The position numbers and the translations under genes are program-made. The notes under the pieces are model-generated. The model did not search any database. It was not told where the DNA came from and was given only the letters and a program-made list of their open reading frames with translations. From positions 62,001-126,000 of the forward strand of contig NZ_AYMU01000015.1 of the NCBI RefSeq assembly GCF_000633395.1: 64,000 nt of DNA. The letters run 5' to 3'. This DNA is from Pseudomonas sp. PH1b (GTDB lineage: Bacteria; Pseudomonadota; Gammaproteobacteria; Pseudomonadales; Pseudomonadaceae). Numbering within the stretch: the first letter of the stretch is position 1; every line of letters begins with the position of its first letter. Shown one piece after another: positions 35,444 to 43,426 of the stretch.

Positions 35444-35475
35444 TTGTCTGACCGCTTATAGGCGGCAGGCTACAA
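35444..35475 (+). promoter_or_regulatory. Hairpin in the rpsF leader, candidate S6:S18 site
   Basis: Stacked helices TTGT/ACAA, CTG/CAG and CCGC/GCGG are interrupted by a bulged A and GCT, and capped by a short TTATAG loop, 16 bp before the rpsF ATG. Ribosomal proteins S6:S18 bind a CCG-bearing leader hairpin in many bacteria; this could be that element, but I could not compare it to the covariance model. Confidence 0.4.
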
Positions 35476-35491
35476 CCCGTAAGGAGCATTC

Positions 35492-35917
35492 ATGCGTCAT
35501 TACGAAATCATCTTTTTGGTCCACCCGGATCAAAGCGAGCAAGTCGGCGGCATGGTTGAGCGTTACACCAAGCTGATCGAAGAAGACGGCGGCAAAATCC
35601 ACCGTCTGGAAGATTGGGGCCGTCGTCAACTGGCCTACGCAATCAACAATGTTCACAAGGCTCACTACGTGATGCTGAACGTTGAGTGCACCGGCAAGGC
35701 CCTGGCTGAGCTGGAAGACAACTTCCGTTACAACGATGCTGTGATCCGTAACCTGGTCATCCGTCGCGAAGAAGCCGTTACCGGCCAATCCGAGATGCTC
35801 AAGGCTGAAGAAAACCGCAGTGAGCGCCGTGAGCGTCGTGACCGTCCTGAGCACTCTGACAGCGCCGATGGCGATGACAGCGATAACAGCGACGCCAGCG
35901 ACAACGCTGACGAGTAA
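35492..35917 (+). CDS. rpsF: Small ribosomal subunit protein S6 (bS6)
   Basis: 141 residues; binds 16S rRNA in the platform of the 30S subunit together with S18. Conserved N-terminus MRHYEIIFLVHPDQSEQ and the DWGRRQLAYAI segment identify it. The last 30 residues are strongly acidic (SADGDDSDNSDASDNADE), extending the protein beyond the E. coli length. S6 tails are targets of the glutamate ligase RimK, whose gene is not in this window. First gene of rpsF-rpsR-DUF2232-rplI, preceded by AAGGAG. Confidence 0.98.
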   Translation: MRHYEIIFLVHPDQSEQVGGMVERYTKLIEEDGGKIHRLEDWGRRQLAYAINNVHKAHYVMLNVECTGKALAELEDNFRYNDAVIRNLVIRREEAVTGQSEMLKAEENRSERRERRDRPEHSDSADGDDSDNSDASDNADE

Positions 35918-35945
35918 TCCACGGACCTTTTGAGGAGCCAATTAC

Positions 35946-36176
35946 ATGGCACGTTTCTTCCGTCGTCGTAAATTCTGCCGCTTCACCGCTGAAGACGTGA
36001 AAGAGATCGATTACAAAGATCTCAACACTCTGAAAGCCTACGTATCCGAGACCGGCAAAATCGTTCCAAGCCGCATCACCGGTACCAAAGCTCGTTATCA
36101 GCGTCAGCTGGCCACCGCTATCAAGCGCGCCCGCTTCCTGGCCCTGCTGGCCTACACCGACAGCCACGGCCGCTGA
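35946..36176 (+). CDS. rpsR: Small ribosomal subunit protein S18 (bS18)
   Basis: 76 residues; S6 partner in the 30S platform. Basic start [17 protein letters not shown] and the conserved [20 protein letters not shown] block near the C-terminus. 28 bp after rpsF with a GAGG ribosome site; standard length. Confidence 0.98.
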
Positions 36177-36212
36177 GATCGGGCAGTCGACAAGTAGTAA
36201 GGGATTGAATGC

Positions 36213-37109
36213 ATGCGCGCCTTAGCTGAGTTCATCATGCGCGGTCGTGTGCAGGCCACGTTAGTCGTGGCCGGATCTGCGGCATTGCCGCTGTTGTTCT
36301 GGTTGAGTGCCGCTGCGGGTTGCCTTGTGCTCCTTCGGCGCGGTTCGGACGCCCTTGGCGTCCTCGGAGTCGGGGTGCTTTCAGCATTGATTTGCTGGCA
36401 CTTCCAGAAAGACCCCAGTGCACTGTTGGTGCTGCTTGGGTCTTGCGGTCTGGCGCTGGTGTTGCGCGCCGGCCACTCCTGGAATCGTGTGCTGTTGGCG
36501 AGCGTGGCGATTGCGCTGTTGTGTGCAGCGATATTGGGGACGCTGTTCAGTCCCTTTGTCGACGCGGTGACGCAGGAACTTGTAAAGGTCCTGCCACTGA
36601 TGTTGGGTGAGGTCTACCAGCAGCTTTCGGTAGATCAGCGAGCCAATCTCGCCTCACTCGTTGCACCCATGGTGATCGGTTCGATTGCGATGATGTTCCA
36701 GGTCTTCAGCGTGCTGTGCCTGATTCTTGGGCGCTACTGGCAAGCGTCGTTGTACAACCCCGGTGGTTTTGGTCGCGAATTTCGCCAGATCAGAATCCCC
36801 AAGGGACCCTTGATGTTGCTGCTGGCATTGATGTTTGTGGGGCCGATTCTGAGCCCGCAAATGTGGATTCTGGTGCCGTTTTGCAGCGTACCACTGGTCC
36901 TCGCCGGGCTGGCCCTGATGCACGGGCTGGTGGCGCAGAAAAGACTGGCCAATTTCTGGCTGGTCGGGGTTTACGTCACGCTGCTGCCTTTGATGCACCT
37001 GCTCGTCCCGTTGCTCGTGGTCCTGACCATTGTTGACAGCCTGATTGATTTTCGCGGTCGTTTGGCGCCGAAAGACGCCGATGACGGCTCTGCGAACGGT
37101 GAAGGTTAA
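36213..37109 (+). CDS. DUF2232-type integral membrane protein
   Basis: 298 residues with about eight hydrophobic helices and short polar loops, ending in an acidic tail (KDADDGSANGEG). It belongs to the membrane family regularly found between rpsR and rplI in gammaproteobacteria; function unknown. Translation starts at ATG 36213 (MRALAEFIMRGR). It is co-transcribed with the ribosomal genes, which suggests housekeeping use but does not reveal the role. Confidence 0.8.
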   Translation: MRALAEFIMRGRVQATLVVAGSAALPLLFWLSAAAGCLVLLRRGSDALGVLGVGVLSALICWHFQKDPSALLVLLGSCGLALVLRAGHSWNRVLLASVAIALLCAAILGTLFSPFVDAVTQELVKVLPLMLGEVYQQLSVDQRANLASLVAPMVIGSIAMMFQVFSVLCLILGRYWQASLYNPGGFGREFRQIRIPKGPLMLLLALMFVGPILSPQMWILVPFCSVPLVLAGLALMHGLVAQKRLANFWLVGVYVTLLPLMHLLVPLLVVLTIVDSLIDFRGRLAPKDADDGSANGEG

Positions 37110-37128
37110 AAGTTAAGAGGATTTTCAC

Positions 37129-37575
37129 ATGCAACTGATCCTTCTGGAAAAAGTCGCCAACCTGGGCAACCTGGGCGACAAAGTGAACGTTAAGGCTGGT
37201 TACGGCCGTAACTACCTGCTGCCTTACGGCAAAGCCACCGCTGCGACCGCTGCCAACCTGGCTGCGTTCGAAGAGCGTCGTGCTGAGCTGGAAAAACTGG
37301 CTGCAGACCGTAAAGCTTCGGCTGAAAGCCGTGCTGCCCAACTGGCCGAGCTGGAAGTGACCATCACTGCCACCGCCGGTGACGAAGGCAAGCTGTTCGG
37401 TTCGATCGGCACCCACGACATCGCTGATGCACTGACCGCCTCCGGCGTTGAAGTTGCAAAAAGCGAAGTTCGTCTGCCGAACGGCACCATCCGCAACGTG
37501 GGTGAATTCGACGTAGCCGTGCACCTGCACGCTGAAGTTGAAGCAACCGTACGCGTTGTCGTGGTGGCTGCTTAA
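37129..37575 (+). CDS. rplI: Large ribosomal subunit protein L9 (bL9)
   Basis: 148 residues; elongated two-domain protein at the base of the L1 stalk that helps keep the reading frame. N-terminal rRNA-binding signature MQLILLEKVANLGNLGDKV and GYGRNYLLP, a long connecting helix (about 45-75), and the C-terminal domain (GSIGTHDIADAL). 19 bp after the DUF2232 gene, with GAGG upstream. A hairpin terminator follows. Confidence 0.98.
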   Translation: MQLILLEKVANLGNLGDKVNVKAGYGRNYLLPYGKATAATAANLAAFEERRAELEKLAADRKASAESRAAQLAELEVTITATAGDEGKLFGSIGTHDIADALTASGVEVAKSEVRLPNGTIRNVGEFDVAVHLHAEVEATVRVVVVAA

Positions 37576-37621
37576 GCAGTACCAAATCGTCTGGCACCTT
37601 GTGTGGCTGACGGTTAACATC

Positions 37622-37656
37622 GGGCACGATCCTGTTTACAGGTCGTGCCCTTTGTC
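37622..37656 (+). terminator. Terminator of the rpsF operon
   Basis: GGGCACGA (37622-37629) and CCTGT pair with ACAGG and TCGTGCCC (to 37650) with one bulged T; TTTGTCTTTC follows. Confidence 0.8.
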
Positions 37657-37700
37657 TTTCTGCAGACCCTGATTTTTAGCCCCCCGAATTCCAAGTGGCC

Positions 37701-39098
37701 ATGAACGATATCTCCGCTCCCGAACAATATGATCTGCAAACCGCTGCCCTGAAGGTGCCGCCGCACTCCATCGAGGCCGAACAGGCCGTGCTCGGTGGTC
37801 TGATGCTGGACAACAACGCCTGGGAACGCGTGTTGGATCAAGTGTCCGATGGTGATTTCTACCGGCATGACCACCGCTTGATCTTCCGTGCCATCGCCAA
37901 GCTGGCCGACCAGAACATGCCGATCGACGTGGTGACCTTGTCCGAGCAGCTGGACAAGGAAGGCCAGACCTCCCAGGTCGGCGGCCTGGGCTACCTCGGC
38001 GAGCTGGCGAAGAACACCCCGTCGGTGGCCAACATCAAGGCCTATGCACAGATCGTTCGCCAACGGGCGACCCTGCGCCAGCTGATCGGCATCAGCACCG
38101 AGATCGCCGATAGCGCGTTCAACCCCGAGGGGCGTACGGCCGAGGAGATCCTCGACGAGGCCGAGCGGCAGATCTTCCAGATCGCCGAGGCCCGGCCCAA
38201 GACGGGTGGCCCGGTAGGCGTCAACGAGCTGCTGACCAAGGCCATCGATCGTATCGACACCCTGTTCAACACCGACAACGCCATCACTGGCCTGTCCACC
38301 GGCTACACCGACCTCGACGAGAAGACCAGCGGCCTGCAGCCTGCCGACCTGATCATCGTTGCCGGTCGTCCGTCCATGGGTAAGACCACCTTCGCCATGA
38401 ACCTGGTGGAGAACGCGGTGCTGCGCAGTGACAAGGCGGTACTGGTGTACTCCCTGGAGATGCCAGGTGAATCGCTGATCATGCGTATGCTCTCGTCCCT
38501 GGGACGGATCGACCAGACCAAGGTCCGTTCCGGCCAGCTGGAAGACGATGACTGGCCACGCCTGACCTCGGCGGTCAACCTGCTCAATGATCGCAAGCTG
38601 TTCATCGATGACACCGCGGGTATCAGCCCCTCGGAAATGCGCGCGCGGACCCGGCGCCTGGTGCGTGAGCACGGCGACATCGGTCTGATCATGATCGACT
38701 ACCTGCAACTGATGCAGATCCCCGGTTCCAGTGGTGACAACCGGACCAACGAGATTTCCGAGATCTCCCGCTCCCTGAAAGCCCTGGCCAAGGAATTCAA
38801 CTGCCCGGTGGTGGCCCTGTCCCAGCTCAACCGCTCCCTGGAACAGCGTCCCAACAAGCGCCCGGTGAACTCCGACTTGCGGGAATCCGGAGCGATCGAG
38901 CAGGACGCCGACGTGATCATGTTCGTTTACCGCGACGAGGTGTATCACCCGGAAACCGAGCACAAGGGCATTGCCGAGATCATCATCGGCAAGCAGCGTA
39001 ACGGCCCCATCGGGTTTATCCGCCTGGCCTTCATCGGCAAGTACACCCGCTTCGAGAACCTCGCCCCGGGCAGCTACAACTTCGACGACGACGAATAA
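37701..39098 (+). CDS. dnaB: Replicative DNA helicase DnaB
   Basis: 465 residues; hexameric 5'-3' helicase of the replication fork. N-terminal domain (about 20-120, PPHSIEAEQAVLGGLMLD) and a RecA-like C-terminal motor with Walker A GRPSMGKTTFA, Walker B IGLIMIDYLQLM and the arginine-finger region RPNKRPVNSDLRESG. No intein interrupts it. The start is ATG 37701 (MNDISAPEQYD); a GTG two codons upstream is also in frame. Separate transcript from rplI; strong terminator at 39271. Confidence 0.98.
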   Translation: MNDISAPEQYDLQTAALKVPPHSIEAEQAVLGGLMLDNNAWERVLDQVSDGDFYRHDHRLIFRAIAKLADQNMPIDVVTLSEQLDKEGQTSQVGGLGYLGELAKNTPSVANIKAYAQIVRQRATLRQLIGISTEIADSAFNPEGRTAEEILDEAERQIFQIAEARPKTGGPVGVNELLTKAIDRIDTLFNTDNAITGLSTGYTDLDEKTSGLQPADLIIVAGRPSMGKTTFAMNLVENAVLRSDKAVLVYSLEMPGESLIMRMLSSLGRIDQTKVRSGQLEDDDWPRLTSAVNLLNDRKLFIDDTAGISPSEMRARTRRLVREHGDIGLIMIDYLQLMQIPGSSGDNRTNEISEISRSLKALAKEFNCPVVALSQLNRSLEQRPNKRPVNSDLRESGAIEQDADVIMFVYRDEVYHPETEHKGIAEIIIGKQRNGPIGFIRLAFIGKYTRFENLAPGSYNFDDDE

Positions 39099-39270
39099 CC
39101 GCGCGGCCAACCGCCTGTGGTGGCGAGGGAGCCTGCTGCCGCCGCGGGCGCCCGGTACGCCTGGAGCCCGGCGGTGCCCTCATGCTGGCTCGGTGATTGC
39201 TGATCCGCGTCTGCCGCGGGTGAGAGCACAAGCGCGCTGCCTTGCCACAGGTCGTGATCTTGAAACGATG

Positions 39271-39306
39271 AATTCCGACCCTTTTGGTCGGAATTGGTTA
39301 TTTTTT
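39271..39306 (+). terminator. Terminator of dnaB
   Basis: AATTCCGACC (39271-39280) pairs with GGTCGGAATT (39286-39295) around CTTTT; GGTTATTTTTT follows. It lies 172 bp past dnaB; the stretch between (39099-39270) shows no gene or clear signal. Confidence 0.85.
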
Positions 39307-39307
39307 G

Positions 39308-39316
39308 TGCTATATT
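39308..39316 (+). promoter_or_regulatory. Extended -10 promoter of ygiQ
   Basis: TGCTATATT, an extended -10 (TGnTATAnT-like), 64 bp before the ATG. No good -35, which such promoters can lack. Confidence 0.5.
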
Positions 39317-39379
39317 CCGCGCCCGCGAATTTTCCTGTCATTCATCGCGTCCCTATCTACGCCAACACCGGTCATCGAC

Positions 39380-41677
39380 ATGCAAGCAGCCAAGCCATTA
39401 TTTGACTATCCCAAGTACTGGGCCGAATGTTTCGGGCCGGCGCCGTTCCTGCCCATGAGCAGGGAGGAGATGGATCAGCTCGGCTGGGATTCCTGCGACA
39501 TCATCATCGTCACCGGTGATGCCTACGTCGATCACCCGTCGTTCGGCATGGCGATCATCGGCCGGCTGCTGGAGTCCCAGGGCTTTCGCGTCGGGATCAT
39601 CGCCCAGCCCAACTGGCAGTCCAAGGACGACTTCATGAAGCTTGGCGAGCCGAACCTGTTCTTCGGGGTCGCCGCCGGCAACATGGACTCGATGATCAAC
39701 CGCTACACCGCGGACAAGAAGATCCGCTCCGACGACGCCTATACCCCGGGTGGCCTGGCGGGCAAACGTCCGGACCGCGCCAGCCTGGTGTACAGCCAGC
39801 GTTGCAAGGAAGCCTACAAGCATGTGCCGATCGTCCTTGGCGGCATCGAGGCCTCCCTGCGCCGGATCGCCCACTACGACTACTGGCAGGACCGGGTGCG
39901 CAACTCGATCCTGATCGATGCCAGCGCCGACATCCTGCTGTACGGCAACGCCGAGCGGGCCATCGTCGAGGTCGCCCAGCGCCTGTCCTACGGCCACAAG
40001 ATCGAAGACATCACCGACGTGCGCGGCACCGCCTTCATTCGCCGCGATACGCCCAAGGACTGGTACGAAGTGGACTCCACCCGTATCGACCGTCCGGGGA
40101 AGGTCGACAAGATCATCAACCCCTATGTGAATACCCAGGACACCCAGGCCTGTGCCATCGAGCAGGAAAAGGGCCCGGTGGAAGACCCCAGCGAAGCCAA
40201 GGTGGTGCAGATCCTTGCCAGCCCGCGCATGACCCGGGACAAGACCGTGATCCGCCTGCCGTCCATGGAGAAGGTGCGCAACGACCCGGTCCTGTACGCC
40301 CACGCCAACCGCGTGCTGCACCTGGAAACCAACCCGGGCAACGCCCGTGCCCTGGTACAGAAGCATGGTGAAGTGGACGTGTGGTTCAACCCGCCGCCCA
40401 TTCCCATGACCACCGAAGAGATGGACTACGTGTTCGGCATGCCCTACCAGCGCATTCCGCACCCGGCCTATGGCAAGGAGAAGATCCCGGCCTACGACAT
40501 GATCCGTTTCTCGGTGAACATCATGCGCGGCTGCTTCGGCGGCTGTACCTTCTGCTCGATCACCGAGCACGAAGGACGGATCATCCAGAACCGTTCCGAA
40601 GAATCGATCATTCGCGAGATCGAAGAAATTCGTGACAAGGTTCCCGGCTTCACCGGGGTGATCTCCGACCTTGGCGGCCCGACCGCGAACATGTACCGCA
40701 TCGCCTGCAAGAGCCCGGAGATCGAATCCGCGTGCCGCAAGCCGTCCTGCGTGTTCCCGGGCATCTGCCCGAACCTCAACACCGACCACTCTTCGCTGAT
40801 CCAGTTGTACCGCAGTGCCCGTGCGCTGCCGGGGGTGAAGAAGATCCTCATTGCCTCGGGCCTGCGCTACGACCTGGCGGTGGAGTCGCCGGAGTACGTC
40901 AAGGAACTGGTGACCCACCACGTCGGTGGCTACCTGAAGATCGCCCCGGAACACACCGAGGAAGGTCCGCTCAACCAGATGATGAAACCGGGCATCGGCA
41001 GCTATGACAAGTTCAAGCGCATGTTCGAGAAGTACTCCAAGGAAGCGGGCAAGGAGCAGTACCTGATTCCGTACTTCATCGCGGCCCACCCGGGCACCAC
41101 CGACGAAGACATGATGAACCTGGCCCTGTGGCTCAAGGGCAACGGTTTCCGTGCCGATCAGGTGCAGGCGTTCTACCCGTCGCCGATGGCCACCGCCACC
41201 GCCATGTACCACTCGGGCAAGAACCCGCTGCGCAAGGTCACCTACAAGAGTGGCGAGGTGACCATCGTCAAGAGCGAGGAACAGCGCCGTCTGCACAAGG
41301 CCTTCCTGCGTTACCACGACCCGAAAGGCTGGCCGATGCTGCGTGAAGCCTTGCTGCGCATGGGCCGTGGTGACCTGATCGGCCCGGGCAAGAACCAGCT
41401 GATCCCGACCCACCAGCCGGCAACCGACAGCTACCAGAGTGCCCGGCGCAAGAACTCGACACCGGCCGGCAGCCACAAGGTGGCCAAGGAAACCAAGATC
41501 CTCACCCAGCACACCGGCCTGCCACCTCGGGGCAGTGACGGCGGCAATGCCTGGGACAAGCGCGAGCAGGCCAAGGCTGCGGCATTCGCCCGCAACAAGC
41601 AGGCGGCCAAGGAGCGTGCCGACGCGGCCAAGGGCAAAGGCAAGAAGCCGACCCGCAAGCCGGTAGTGCCGCGCTGA
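39380..41677 (+). CDS. YgiQ-family radical SAM protein
   Basis: 765 residues; the UPF0313/YgiQ family of radical S-adenosylmethionine enzymes, reaction unknown. An N-terminal domain (about 1-370) starts FDYPKYWAECFG; the radical SAM core has the cluster-binding CFGGCTFC near residue 390 followed by SITEHEGR. A C-terminal region (about 650-765) is Lys/Ala-rich and likely disordered. The open frame runs upstream to 39284, but MQAAKPLFDYPKYW at 39380 is the conserved start. Single-gene unit with its own terminator. Confidence 0.92.
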   Translation: MQAAKPLFDYPKYWAECFGPAPFLPMSREEMDQLGWDSCDIIIVTGDAYVDHPSFGMAIIGRLLESQGFRVGIIAQPNWQSKDDFMKLGEPNLFFGVAAGNMDSMINRYTADKKIRSDDAYTPGGLAGKRPDRASLVYSQRCKEAYKHVPIVLGGIEASLRRIAHYDYWQDRVRNSILIDASADILLYGNAERAIVEVAQRLSYGHKIEDITDVRGTAFIRRDTPKDWYEVDSTRIDRPGKVDKIINPYVNTQDTQACAIEQEKGPVEDPSEAKVVQILASPRMTRDKTVIRLPSMEKVRNDPVLYAHANRVLHLETNPGNARALVQKHGEVDVWFNPPPIPMTTEEMDYVFGMPYQRIPHPAYGKEKIPAYDMIRFSVNIMRGCFGGCTFCSITEHEGRIIQNRSEESIIREIEEIRDKVPGFTGVISDLGGPTANMYRIACKSPEIESACRKPSCVFPGICPNLNTDHSSLIQLYRSARALPGVKKILIASGLRYDLAVESPEYVKELVTHHVGGYLKIAPEHTEEGPLNQMMKPGIGSYDKFKRMFEKYSKEAGKEQYLIPYFIAAHPGTTDEDMMNLALWLKGNGFRADQVQAFYPSPMATATAMYHSGKNPLRKVTYKSGEVTIVKSEEQRRLHKAFLRYHDPKGWPMLREALLRMGRGDLIGPGKNQLIPTHQPATDSYQSARRKNSTPAGSHKVAKETKILTQHTGLPPRGSDGGNAWDKREQAKAAAFARNKQAAKERADAAKGKGKKPTRKPVVPR

Positions 41678-41684
41678 TCCACGC

Positions 41685-41710
41685 AAACGCCAGCCGCAGA
41701 GCTGGCGTTT
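41685..41710 (+). terminator. Terminator of ygiQ
   Basis: AAACGCCAGC (41685-41694) pairs with GCTGGCGTTT (41701-41710), loop CGCAGA, eight bases past the stop. Confidence 0.88.
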
Positions 41711-41851
41711 TGCCTTTATGGGGATCGGTTTTTTTTGCCCGGGAGTGGGCAACAGCCCCCCTGAGCTTTGCTAAGGTGGCCCGGTTTTTTCAATCTGGTG
41801 CCACCGGCCTTGCGCCTTGCTCCGGTGGTGGATGTCCTCTTCAGTTCAAGG

Positions 41852-42793
41852 ATGAGTAGCGTGACCAGCCCGTTAGCCGGCATCGGCATGGATTCCAACC
41901 GTTCGCAGTTTTTCGCCCGTCAACGCATCGAAAGCGAGGTCAACCTGCCTCGGCTGTTCGCCGCCATCGATGCCGATCCGGCGATCGTCGGGGCCGGGGT
42001 GGTGTACATCGATGCCGACTTCAATGTGGTGACCCTGCGCGAGTTCAAGCCGATCTGCAGCATCACGCCCAAGCGGCTGATCCTGCGGGAGGTGAAGAAA
42101 TACATCACCCCCCAGCAGTACATCGAAGAAGTGAAGAAGAACCCCCGGGAGTCCCGGCTGGCCAGCGAGGCGATGAATGCCACGCTGTCCTGTGGCGCGG
42201 CGGTACTGGGCTGGATCGTGGTGCTCAGCGGCAGCATTGCCGTGCCGTTCACCGCGGGTGCCAGTGTCTTCATGGTCGGCCTGGGGGTGGCCGCCGCCAC
42301 AGCCGGCACCGCGCAGTGCGCGATAGGTGGCGTGCGGGTACTGAATGAAATCCAGAACCCCGAAGCCAACGACGAGATGGACGATGCCGAGTGGTACACC
42401 ACGGTATCGCCGATTCTCGACGGCATCTCCCTGGTGGGCGTGGGCGGCTCGGCGCTGACCACGGTCAAGCTGCTCAAGGCCAGCAAGGCCTCCGGGGTCG
42501 GCAAGAGCTGGTATCAACTGTTGCGTGGGCTCAATCGCCAGGAGCGGGCCAAGCTCACCCGCGAGCTGCTGACCCTGCGCGACCCGAGCCTGACCTCCAA
42601 GCTGTTGAAGCTGCGGCAACGGGCCGGTGCACTGCCCAAGCGCTATGCCTCTAGCGAGATCCGCCACGCCACAGTGACCCAGATCAAGGACGCCGTGGGC
42701 GGCGGCATGTCGGTCTGGGGGAGCTACCGGGCGGGCAATCTGAAAGAGGGCAAGACGTTGGCCGTGGGGCTGTACGAGGAGTTCAACGAATGA
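41852..42793 (+). CDS. Unknown protein with glycine-rich membrane hairpins, possible pore-forming toxin
   Basis: 313 residues; I do not recognise a named family. Residues 1-105 are soluble (mixed alpha/beta, containing VVYIDADFNVVTLREF). From about 109 to 155 come two Gly/Ala-rich hydrophobic stretches (LSCGAAVLGWIVVLSG and FMVGLGVAAATAGTA), and a third near 190-210 (ISLVGVGGSALTTV). The last 100 residues are basic and helical (KLTRELLTLRDPSLTSKLLK). No signal peptide. Layout is like secreted membrane-inserting effectors with glycine zippers; that is inference. ATG 41852 is used; GTG 41861 with AAGGATG upstream is an alternative. It overlaps the next gene by 4 bp. Confidence 0.6.
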   Translation: MSSVTSPLAGIGMDSNRSQFFARQRIESEVNLPRLFAAIDADPAIVGAGVVYIDADFNVVTLREFKPICSITPKRLILREVKKYITPQQYIEEVKKNPRESRLASEAMNATLSCGAAVLGWIVVLSGSIAVPFTAGASVFMVGLGVAAATAGTAQCAIGGVRVLNEIQNPEANDEMDDAEWYTTVSPILDGISLVGVGGSALTTVKLLKASKASGVGKSWYQLLRGLNRQERAKLTRELLTLRDPSLTSKLLKLRQRAGALPKRYASSEIRHATVTQIKDAVGGGMSVWGSYRAGNLKEGKTLAVGLYEEFNE

Positions 42794-43257
42794 AGGTGGT
42801 TGGCGGCGGATCGCTGCGGGCATTCCTCGCACAGTACTTCCCGGTTTTCATGTGCACGGTGCTGCTGGGCTGTTTCAGCGCCTCGACCCTGCTGTCCCTG
42901 GCTGGCACCACCTACTGGCGTGGCCTGCCGCCGGCACAGCGCACCGATTATCTGGGGATCGCCCTGCTGGTGCTGATACCGGTGCTGGTGCTGGGCAACC
43001 TGATGATCATCCGTGGCCGTTCCTGGGCGGTGTGGGTGGTGGCCGGGTATTTTCTTGGCTGCCTGGTGATGACCGCTCCGATGATCCTGTACCACCCCCA
43101 TCAGGCGGTGTATGCGTTTGCTCTTCTGCTGCCACTGCTGGGGTTGCTGCTGCTCAATAGCAAGCGGCATCGGGAAATGCGCGAAAAACTGCTGGGTATT
43201 CGCCATGAGCGCCAGCGCATCAAGAAGGCGGCCGGGCAACCCCGCCGCCGGGGGTGA
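42790..43257 (+). CDS. Small four-helix membrane protein, possible immunity partner
   Basis: 155 residues; no family recognised. Four hydrophobic helices (about 15-37, 54-72, 79-99, 103-123) and a basic C-terminal tail (KRHREMREKLLGIRHERQ) predicted to lie in the cytoplasm. ATGA overlap with the preceding glycine-rich hydrophobic protein implies coupled translation and matched dosage. Inner-membrane immunity proteins to pore-forming toxins have this form, but an accessory or assembly role is equally open. Confidence 0.6.
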   Translation: MKVVGGGSLRAFLAQYFPVFMCTVLLGCFSASTLLSLAGTTYWRGLPPAQRTDYLGIALLVLIPVLVLGNLMIIRGRSWAVWVVAGYFLGCLVMTAPMILYHPHQAVYAFALLLPLLGLLLLNSKRHREMREKLLGIRHERQRIKKAAGQPRRRG

Positions 43258-43314
43258 GTGGGGGCTGGCGTGCGCTGCATCCGAGTGCGTCCGGTTGCAC
43301 CTCGACACGCCGAT

Positions 43315-43331
43315 TGCGCGGTTTTGGTGCT
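43315..43331. promoter_or_regulatory. NtrC-site-like dyad
   Basis: TGCGCG-GTTTT-GGTGCT against the NtrC consensus TGCACC-N5-GGTGCA: 9 of 12 positions agree. A further half-site TGCACC lies at 43296-43301. Both are 40-80 bp upstream of a sigma-54-like promoter. Site prediction only. Confidence 0.35.
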
Positions 43332-43372
43332 CTGCTGCCCCGGGTTGCTGAGCAAACCCTGGAGCTGTGCGC

Positions 43373-43388
43373 TGGCATAAGTCTTGCG
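43373..43388 (+). promoter_or_regulatory. Sigma-54-like promoter of the amidoligase operon
   Basis: TGGCATAAGTCTTGCG: GG (43374-43375) and GC (43386-43387) have the obligatory spacing; deviations from TGGCAC-N5-TTGCW are C to T and the final W to G. The start would fall near 43399, 28 bp before the GTG start codon. Confidence 0.5.
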
Positions 43389-43426
43389 CAGGTTGCTCCA
43401 CCGCTCAGGCCCGCAGGAGGCACGCC

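Noticed and set aside
39398..41752. Minus-strand open frame of 784 codons antisense to ygiQ
   Set aside because: Mirror of a clearly conserved radical SAM gene; low-complexity Val/Gly/His-rich product; explained by GC-rich third positions.
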